Shown piece after piece: positions 57,479-64,000 of a stretch of 64,000 nt of DNA. The stretch is from the NCBI GenBank assembly GCA_035380245.1, contig DAOSXA010000002.1, positions 682,001 to 746,000 of the forward strand. Direction: 5' to 3'. This DNA is from Candidatus Zixiibacteriota bacterium (GTDB lineage Bacteria; Zixibacteria; MSB-5A5; GN15; FEB-12). The position numbers and the translations under genes were made by a program. The first letter of the stretch is position 1. Every line of letters begins with the position of its first letter. The notes under the pieces were generated by a model. The model ran no database searches, was not told where the DNA came from, and was given only the letters and a program-made list of their open reading frames with translations.

Positions 57479-58852
57479 CTATTTCAGAATCGTACGTATC
57501 GCTTGCGTCAGAATCGGAAGGTCTTCGAGATCAACCGTCTTGATATCCAGTACGAGTCGATTGTCCTGAATACGACCGATGATCGGCGTCGGTTGTTCGC
57601 GCAATTTACGAATCAGGCCGGTCGCGTTGTAGTCGGGTGAGAAGACGATGCCGACCGAGGGAATCGCTGATTCGGGCAATGACCCGCCACCCATGAAAGC
57701 ATCCGTCGCCTCGACCGATAATCCGGGGGGATTACCTAACTCCGCAAGAACGGCTTTGCCCCTTTTGTACAACTCCGATTCCGGAACTTTTACTTTGGCC
57801 CAGAGCTTGATTTCTTCGTCATGACGGCCGTTCAGGTAGATCGTGAACAACTTCTCAAGCATCGAATAGATAATTTTATCCACCCGGACAGTGCGGAATA
57901 ACGGATTACGTTTGATCTTGTTGACCAATTCGGTACGACCGACGATCAAACCGGCTTGAACCCCTCCAAGCATCTTGTCTCCGGAGAAACAAGTTAAATC
58001 GGCTCCAGCACGAACCGAGTTCTGGACACTGGGTTCATCATAGCCGATCAACTCACGCGTCGAGATCAATACCCCGGAGCCAAGATCGTTGACCACCGCC
58101 ACCCCATGCTCGCGACCGATTCGGACCAATTCTGATAGATCGGCCTCCTCGGTAAAACCGGCCTGAATGAAATTGCTCTTGTGGACTTTCAGAATCAGCG
58201 CCGTGCGTTCATTGATTTCATTAAGGTAGTCTTTGGCGTTGGTGATGTTGGTTGTACCGACTTCACACAAACGCGCCCCGGAACGCCGCATGATATCGGG
58301 GATGCGAAAACCACCGCCGATCTGAACCAGCTCGCCTCGGGATACGACCACCTCGCGGCGATTGGCGAGAGAATTCAGAATAAGCAACAGAGCGGCGGCA
58401 TTGTTGTTAACGACACAGGCGGCTTCGGCGCCGGCAAGCGAGGCGAGGTATTTTTCACAGGCGATGCCGCGCTTGCCGCGAACCCCGCGATGAAGATCGA
58501 ATTCGATATTGCCGTACCCGGTAACCGCTTTTTTAACTTCATCGAACAATTCCATCGGCAGCGGCGCACGCCCGAGATTGGTATGTATTACAATTCCAGT
58601 GGCGTTTATCACACGAGTTATTTCGGCGCGTTTCATAGCCGCCAGCGCACGTTCGATCGTGCGATGCAACTGCGACAGCGTCAACTCCTGCCCCGCCTTC
58701 ACCTGTTCTTTAGCCGCAGCTGTCTCCTGTTTGACAATCTCCGCTGCTATCGGACGCGGCACCTCGGATATTGCCGTCTGAAGGGCCGGGCTTTGAAGCA
58801 ACTCTTCGATAGCGGGGAAATCACGCAGTTTTTTTATTTCAGTTTTGGCCAT
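57479..58852 (-). CDS. selA: L-seryl-tRNA(Sec) selenium transferase
   Basis: PLP enzyme that converts seryl-tRNA(Sec) to selenocysteinyl-tRNA(Sec). The 457 residues carry INATGIVIHTNLGRAPLP near 83, VNNNAAALLLIL near 148, VNDLGSGVL near 232 and the PLP lysine in CFSGDKMLGGVQAG near 287. The ATG at 58852 overlaps the end of the upstream M28-like gene by 19 bases, and the stop is 14 bases before selB. Together these show that the organism inserts selenocysteine; no selenoprotein gene was seen in this window. Confidence 0.97.
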   Translation of the reverse strand: MAKTEIKKLRDFPAIEELLQSPALQTAISEVPRPIAAEIVKQETAAAKEQVKAGQELTLSQLHRTIERALAAMKRAEITRVINATGIVIHTNLGRAPLPMELFDEVKKAVTGYGNIEFDLHRGVRGKRGIACEKYLASLAGAEAACVVNNNAAALLLILNSLANRREVVVSRGELVQIGGGFRIPDIMRRSGARLCEVGTTNITNAKDYLNEINERTALILKVHKSNFIQAGFTEEADLSELVRIGREHGVAVVNDLGSGVLISTRELIGYDEPSVQNSVRAGADLTCFSGDKMLGGVQAGLIVGRTELVNKIKRNPLFRTVRVDKIIYSMLEKLFTIYLNGRHDEEIKLWAKVKVPESELYKRGKAVLAELGNPPGLSVEATDAFMGGGSLPESAIPSVGIVFSPDYNATGLIRKLREQPTPIIGRIQDNRLVLDIKTVDLEDLPILTQAIRTILK

Positions 58853-59766
58853 AAGTTCGGTCTATAAATCACTTCCATCAGAACACGTCCGACATTCTCC
58901 AGCGCCTTCGAGGAGCATTTATCGGGGGTGTCGAATTCTGTATGCCAATAGGGATAATCGAAATCGATCAGATCTATACAGGGGACGCCAACGGCGTTGA
59001 ACGAGGTATGATCGTCGTAAACGGACTCGCTCACACTGTCCATGAAAGTTTTTATTCCCTGTTCGTCGGCGATCTCCCAGATCATATCGTTCAGTTGCTT
59101 GCAATAGGTCTCTGAGAAACCCTCACGCGGGATGGACTGGTCGGCATCGCCGATCATATCAACCACGATCCCGAAACGATAGCGTCCCCGGATGCCCTGT
59201 CGGGCGAATTCCTTCGATCCCAGCATGTAGTAATCCAGATGTCCGGGGCGTCCCCAGTCTTCACCGTCAACCAGGATCAAATCAACCGCTGCCGGCGGCG
59301 GGGCGTCCGATAGAGCATTGGCCAGTTCCATAAGTACGGCCACACCGGAAGCACCGTCATTGGCGCCGTCAATCGGTTGCATGCGGCGACTGCTGTCGGT
59401 GGCGTATTCGGCAATGGGGCGGGTGTCCCAATGAGCCAACAGAGCGATCCGGCCTCGATCGGAATCGGTTCCCGGGACTGACACGATAAGGTTGACCAGA
59501 GGAATGTCATGGCCCGAATAAGGATCTCTGAAGTAGAAGGACTGTGAGTCCACGGACAAATTAAGACTGTCGAAGAAATCGACGAAGTATTCTCGACAAA
59601 CGCGCCAGGGTTCCGAACCGGGCACGCGTGGTCCAAAAGCAACCTGTTGTTCGAGATAAGTAAATGCTCGTGTCCCGTTAAAAACGGGCACCGGCCCACT
59701 GTCCCCGGTACAGGCGAACATGATTATCGCCAATAAAAGACATGAAATAACAAATACATTTCTCAT
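58834..59766 (-). CDS. M28-family lipoprotein (aminopeptidase or glutaminyl cyclase-like)
   Basis: A 310-residue zinc-hydrolase-fold protein exported as a lipoprotein: the ATG at 59766 opens MRNVFVISCLLLAIIMFAC with a lipobox at IMFAC. The five metal positions of M28 proteins are visible in order: AHWDTRP near 110, DGANDGASG near 133, LVDGEDWG near 164, DMIGDAD near 202 and PYWHTEFD near 282. The arrangement is shared with glutaminyl-peptide cyclases as well as aminopeptidases, and I cannot decide between them. A longer start at 59796 would break the lipoprotein signal. It precedes selA, overlapping it by 19 bases. Confidence 0.88.
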   Translation of the reverse strand: MRNVFVISCLLLAIIMFACTGDSGPVPVFNGTRAFTYLEQQVAFGPRVPGSEPWRVCREYFVDFFDSLNLSVDSQSFYFRDPYSGHDIPLVNLIVSVPGTDSDRGRIALLAHWDTRPIAEYATDSSRRMQPIDGANDGASGVAVLMELANALSDAPPPAAVDLILVDGEDWGRPGHLDYYMLGSKEFARQGIRGRYRFGIVVDMIGDADQSIPREGFSETYCKQLNDMIWEIADEQGIKTFMDSVSESVYDDHTSFNAVGVPCIDLIDFDYPYWHTEFDTPDKCSSKALENVGRVLMEVIYRPNLWPKLK

Positions 59767-59915
59767 AAGGTCAATCTCTCGGAATACCGCAAACAAGTCA
59801 ATTGAAAATAACCTGCAGGTAAAGGCAGCCTCTCCTTAAAGGTCAATGGAAATACCGTTAAGGTCAAGTCACGGAAACCATTTTGATGGACTGATAGAGA
59901 ATAGCAGATATGAGC

Positions 59916-62900
59916 TTAGAAGCGTAACTCCGCCCAAAGCTGTAGTTCACGTACGTGACTCTTACGATGACTGGTAGCATCGTTCGAATCCTGCCAGCGC
60001 ATCGTGAGGCCGCCGTTTACCTGCTGACTGAAGGAGTATTTGGCTGAAGCGGACCAGGTCATATCGGATTTGTCGCTTGACGGCGCCCATTTGCCCGTGC
60101 TTTGAGTATACGTTTCAGACAGAGACGAATTAAATGTGGCGCGAAGCTGGATTGACATCTGCGAGTTGAACTTCATTTTACCGAATAGCGGAATCCCGAT
60201 CCCCCCGGGTGCCGAGAAAGAATAACTGGTTGAGAAATCAAGCGACTTCTTTGAAGATTTGGTTATCTTTTCAGACTTACCCGAGGCCAGGTTGAAGTTC
60301 TCGTTGCGATCTCTGGTCAGAGTGTATTTAGTCGTCAGGGTCAATTTCCGGAACACCTTGAAATTGAACGAAATCAAAGGGCTGTAGCTGATCGACTCGC
60401 TCGTGGAGGTAGTGTGTCCGGCGTCGAGGTCGATAGTTTCTCGCGTTGAGCGACTATAGCCGGTCCGGGGATCGAATACCTCAATGAGTTTATTTACAAC
60501 TCCTCTTATGATCGGCAGTTTCTCGAAACGAGCGATACGGATGGTTAAAGTCGGCCATTTCGTACTAATCTTCTCGTAACGGCTGGAGGTCGTGATCAGA
60601 TCACGCGTAACAGAACGGGAGTATTTAGCGTCTACGGACAATCCACCCAGGAAGGTGAAGCCGCTCCCCAGATTAGAAGTTTCGCCTTCGGAAGCACTCG
60701 GCGAGCGAGTTGCCGTAACGGTATCGACATCAGGATAGTCTTCAAGTCCGAAACGATGCGCCCAACTCGGTCGCGTGACCATACCGGGAAGCTGATTGCT
60801 GAAGTTTTCAGAATAACCGTAAGTCGGGGCTTTGATCCAACCGGTCAGGAAACGTAGTACGGACAGCGCCGGATCGTAAAATGGCTTTCCGCTCTCTTCC
60901 TGTTGTTTTTCCGAACCGGACCGGGTACTGGCACGTCGACCGCGGAAACGGCGCTGTCCACCGGAGGAATTCCCCCCGAACAACTTAATGTGATCAAAAG
61001 TACCGGTAACACCCATGTCACGAGAGAGCTTACCTAAGAGCGACTCCGAAGATTTATCATACGTGTCGCTGTAGTTGGCTTTGTAACTAAAGCTCGTGGA
61101 AAGGAATTCGAACAGTTTCGGATCATAGGTGGCGCTGAACGCCTGAGTATAACTGGTTTCGAGACCGAGTTTGAGATTCTTGAGACTCCAGTTCACCAGG
61201 CTGAGGTCGCTCAGATCTCGCTTCGTCGTATAACGATAGGTGGTTTTAAAATTCTGGAATAAGTTATAACTTATGTCCATCGACCCAACCAGGTCTCGTT
61301 TTAGCGATGAACGCCGGTTATAATTGACATCGTCCGAGATACTGGCATTCCGAGTATATGTGGCCGAAAGACTCCAGCGAGTCGGATAAAGTCCCAATTC
61401 GGTCTCTGAAACCCGCCGGGCTATCGGAATCCATTTGGTCCAGAAGAAAATCGACAAAGTCGGGGGCGTCTTCATGGACAAATCAAATCCGGATTTCACC
61501 GAGATGTTTTCACCGAAAGAGTAGGGTGCGGTCGGTGATGTCGAAAGCGTTCGCCGGTATGAAACGCTAAGGTCCTGTCGATTCAGAAACAGGATAAACA
61601 GCAGGTTTTTGCCCTTGTAGGCGAATTTTTCGGAAATCGTGAAATTCCGCGTCTCCGAGACAGATTTCTCCTGCTCACGTATCTCATCCGGCAACACGAT
61701 ATCAGACGACGTTCTTAGCAGCGGGATCGTAGTTGACTTGCTGTAGCTGTATGAAATGGGGATGTTGGCGCCCCAGAACTTAGGCATGAAACGGTCGACG
61801 TTAAAAGTCACATTCCAGTTGTACGATGTCTGGGTTTTACCGCTCCCAAGATTGTTGCCGCTACCGCCACGAGTCGCCGTCGAAACCGAACGGAAATAAG
61901 GGTCCTGCGTCTGATAGCCAAAACGATAAGTGAACAGGTCAGCTAAATTGCCGTTAACCGAAATACGCGCGGCGGTACCGACATCGTTGCGCACATCGGT
62001 TACACGCAATTCATCGACCCAGATATTTCCGGTTGCCCCTCCAACCGTGTCGGCCAAGTTGCGATTAGCGACACCGATAACGAAATACTTGATTTCGCTC
62101 AAATTGGGATAACCCAATACGCGATAGTTGCCGCTTTCCCCGTCGATTTCAGTCTCATCATCGGGCAGGTTGCGAATCAACGAGTCCTTCACCGCCGTCA
62201 ATTCGTTGAAATCGATATCGATATCGTTGCGGCTGTCCCAGCCGGGGTAAACTGATTTACGGACCTCATAGAAATTGGCCGAATCCTGCCCGATCCGCAT
62301 GAACAAACCTACCTGCTGATCTCCGTTGGGATCCGTGATAATACCATCGCCGCCGTGAACGTACATCTCCATGTGGCGGTAACCGGAATAAGTCTCGACC
62401 TCCGACAGCACTTTCGTAGCCAGACAGGTATCGAAGAAATTCAGATTCTCAAAATGCAATAAAAGTCCGCGTTGCGCTTCCGTCAGACCGGTGCTGGGAT
62501 CCGTGTATGCCTCCACTTCGGGTGGCGGCGTATACGTACCGTCTTCCTCGCTGACCGATGCCACAACGAATCTTGTCTTATCATCATCAGCAAGATCACG
62601 ACTGCGATCGTGGACATCGACCGAGTCCGCCCAATTGGACTGAACGAAATACCAGCCGGCGACCTCGATCGTATCCGGAATGAGGCTGTAGGTAGTATCC
62701 TCGAACCAGACTCTCACGTGAGTTATATTGGCCCAATTGGGGTCGGTACTGCCGTCGCTGACTTCCTGATCGAGAATGGTCGTGTCGCGAATCGGAATAC
62801 GATAAGTCCGCCAGGGATTATCGGCGCCTCCTTTTTCGGAGCCCTCGACAAGGAATTCGGCATCATCGTCCAGATCGATCACGAAGGAGAAATAGGCGTT

Positions 62901-64000
62901 GGTCCAGTTGAACCCCGAGACCGAGGATAGTTGTTCCTCGTCGGGACGGCCCTGTACTGAGGGATCGTTCATGTTACCTTCGGTACCGTTGATCCATTCG
63001 TAGCGGATCGATTCATCGTCCCAATTGATTAGATTGCACTCATTGCTCGGAAGCGGGCATTTGCCGTCACCCTCGAAATACCAGTTATCACCGTTGGGGT
63101 CGACATTCACCCCCGGGATGTAGTTCGGTTCCTGATAATCGAACAGGGTATCCAGACCGCGGTCTTCCTCCGTTTCCAGAGAGCTGTTCTCCAGCACCAT
63201 ATCCTCGGTGTTCTGGGCGCCGTCGCTGTTGGCGTCTTCAGAGATACGTCCGAAATCGAAATGCAACTTACCGCGTTTCGAACCTCGCATACGGATTTCA
63301 AAAAGCTGCACGCGGTCTTCATCGACGCCGGAGAAACGCCGCATGATACCGCCCCAGCTATGGTATTGACCGGCCAACGTATCGAGCACCAGCGCCGTGG
63401 TGTCCTCGTTGACACTAACCGCAACACTATCGTGTCGAGGTCGGAAGATAAACTTCATGGTACGCAGGGAGCCTTCGCCGCGTCCGATATCGACATCATA
63501 AACATCCTGGGTCAAAACGGCGTCGCGCGGCTGGAACCAAAGCACCTTACCCCGCAGGTAATTGCCGACATCGATATGTTCCGGAGGGGAGGCCAACTGC
63601 CATGAAGTACGGCTGACACCCAGCGACAACTGCTCCAGGGCGGATTCGAAATCATCCACATAAGCCACTCCGTCCACGTTGGGATTCGGGTGTGACTGAG
63701 CGACTTCTCCGGAAATAGTGATACCCGAGGCCTGTTTCGTATTCAATAGCGGCAGGGCATCCACAAAAGAAGTAAGGAAGTTCGGTCTCAATTTAAGCGT
63801 GGCATCGACATCGTATACCAACATTTTTGAGGTCTCTTCACCGACTCGAGGCTTACGCTCCTGAGCCTGGTCGGATTTGTACAAGACCGTGCTGCCGAAA
63901 GACAGGTCCTTGCTCCATTCATATTCAGCTCTGGCTCCAAACAGAGTTTTCTTTTGCAAACTCAGGAACGGCGCATATTCGTAATCGATGCTGATGTCGG
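59916..64000 (-). CDS. sprA: SprA-like outer-membrane translocon of type IX secretion, N-terminus outside window
   Basis: The frame is open through the right edge of the window, so only the C-terminal 1360 residues of a protein usually over 2000 residues long are seen. It resembles SprA/Sov, the giant barrel translocon of the type IX secretion system in FCB bacteria: repeated beta-strand-rich stretches, SHPNPNVDGVAYVDDFESA near the visible start (a SprA hallmark), WFQPRD, FDYQEPNYIPGVNVDPNGDNWYFEG-like segments, IWVDELRVTDVRNDVGTAAR near 650 and a long C-terminal barrel ending in an aromatic residue (LWAELRF). 120 bases separate its stop from the M28 gene; no terminator hairpin is obvious there. 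Confidence 0.88.
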   Translation of the reverse strand, partial: DISIDYEYAPFLSLQKKTLFGARAEYEWSKDLSFGSTVLYKSDQAQERKPRVGEETSKMLVYDVDATLKLRPNFLTSFVDALPLLNTKQASGITISGEVAQSHPNPNVDGVAYVDDFESALEQLSLGVSRTSWQLASPPEHIDVGNYLRGKVLWFQPRDAVLTQDVYDVDIGRGEGSLRTMKFIFRPRHDSVAVSVNEDTTALVLDTLAGQYHSWGGIMRRFSGVDEDRVQLFEIRMRGSKRGKLHFDFGRISEDANSDGAQNTEDMVLENSSLETEEDRGLDTLFDYQEPNYIPGVNVDPNGDNWYFEGDGKCPLPSNECNLINWDDESIRYEWINGTEGNMNDPSVQGRPDEEQLSSVSGFNWTNAYFSFVIDLDDDAEFLVEGSEKGGADNPWRTYRIPIRDTTILDQEVSDGSTDPNWANITHVRVWFEDTTYSLIPDTIEVAGWYFVQSNWADSVDVHDRSRDLADDDKTRFVVASVSEEDGTYTPPPEVEAYTDPSTGLTEAQRGLLLHFENLNFFDTCLATKVLSEVETYSGYRHMEMYVHGGDGIITDPNGDQQVGLFMRIGQDSANFYEVRKSVYPGWDSRNDIDIDFNELTAVKDSLIRNLPDDETEIDGESGNYRVLGYPNLSEIKYFVIGVANRNLADTVGGATGNIWVDELRVTDVRNDVGTAARISVNGNLADLFTYRFGYQTQDPYFRSVSTATRGGSGNNLGSGKTQTSYNWNVTFNVDRFMPKFWGANIPISYSYSKSTTIPLLRTSSDIVLPDEIREQEKSVSETRNFTISEKFAYKGKNLLFILFLNRQDLSVSYRRTLSTSPTAPYSFGENISVKSGFDLSMKTPPTLSIFFWTKWIPIARRVSETELGLYPTRWSLSATYTRNASISDDVNYNRRSSLKRDLVGSMDISYNLFQNFKTTYRYTTKRDLSDLSLVNWSLKNLKLGLETSYTQAFSATYDPKLFEFLSTSFSYKANYSDTYDKSSESLLGKLSRDMGVTGTFDHIKLFGGNSSGGQRRFRGRRASTRSGSEKQQEESGKPFYDPALSVLRFLTGWIKAPTYGYSENFSNQLPGMVTRPSWAHRFGLEDYPDVDTVTATRSPSASEGETSNLGSGFTFLGGLSVDAKYSRSVTRDLITTSSRYEKISTKWPTLTIRIARFEKLPIIRGVVNKLIEVFDPRTGYSRSTRETIDLDAGHTTSTSESISYSPLISFNFKVFRKLTLTTKYTLTRDRNENFNLASGKSEKITKSSKKSLDFSTSYSFSAPGGIGIPLFGKMKFNSQMSIQLRATFNSSLSETYTQSTGKWAPSSDKSDMTWSASAKYSFSQQVNGGLTMRWQDSNDATSHRKSHVRELQLWAELRF

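Noticed and set aside
53999..58852. A selenoprotein gene near selA/selB with in-frame TGA
   Set aside because: All neighbouring genes are intact without internal TGA, and no gene in the window seems split at a TGA.

Overview
The window is an ordinary chromosomal stretch of a moderately GC-rich bacterium. It holds about 46 protein genes and one tRNA gene, almost all on the minus strand and packed into operons; about half of the genes overlap or lie within about 35 bases of the next. Three features suggest a member of the FCB superphylum, probably candidate phylum Zixibacteria or a relative: a secreted dockerin/thrombospondin-type-3 protein, a SprA-like type IX secretion translocon, and a ferredoxin-linked TCA cycle. 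This placement is inferred from gene content; no rRNA is present.

Region 1-15.6 kb is central metabolism. After a cut-off membrane protein come larA-like/mdh/icd. Upstream of these lies the train cca, sucC, sucD, korD, korA, korB, korC, ndk, fed by carbamate kinase, a cyclic-2,3-diphosphoglycerate-synthetase-like GTPase and an aldehyde dehydrogenase. Aconitase sits alone at 44.8-47.5 kb. Together these cover isocitrate, 2-oxoglutarate, succinyl-CoA and malate steps, with 2-oxoglutarate oxidised through ferredoxin.

Region 15.8-27.4 kb carries a small plus-strand outer-membrane-like protein, tgt, an orphan PIN-like protein, and the housekeeping run smg-coaBC-udg-dnaB-mlaE-mlaF-radA, then the dockerin protein. 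Region 27.5-35.8 kb holds purN-purC-purH behind a promoter and a small leader ORF, a hydrolase, glnA, dCMP deaminase, a methyltransferase and a flavoprotein. Region 35.8-44.7 kb is one tight operon (gcvT, comB, TPR protein, BatA-type VWA protein, ABC-F ATPase, flavoprotein, methyltransferase) plus an EamA transporter. The right part holds acnA, divergent ispE-spoVG-tRNA-Gln-prs-rplY, slipin-nfeD, an amidohydrolase with selA/selB and an M28-type lipoprotein, and the end of sprA.

The most unusual content is in the intergenic gaps at 16.5-16.9, 30.8-31.2, 34.3-34.5, 50.8-51.6 and 53.8-54.0 kb. They are filled with several families of short structured repeats: a 141-bp element with terminal inverted repeats, a 49-nt branched element, and hairpin families whose stems change in a base-pair-preserving way between copies. 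Promoters resemble the standard sigma-70 consensus (TTGACA, 16-17 bp, TATAAT-like), and at least two sit so that transcription would start on the A of the ATG (leaderless mRNAs).
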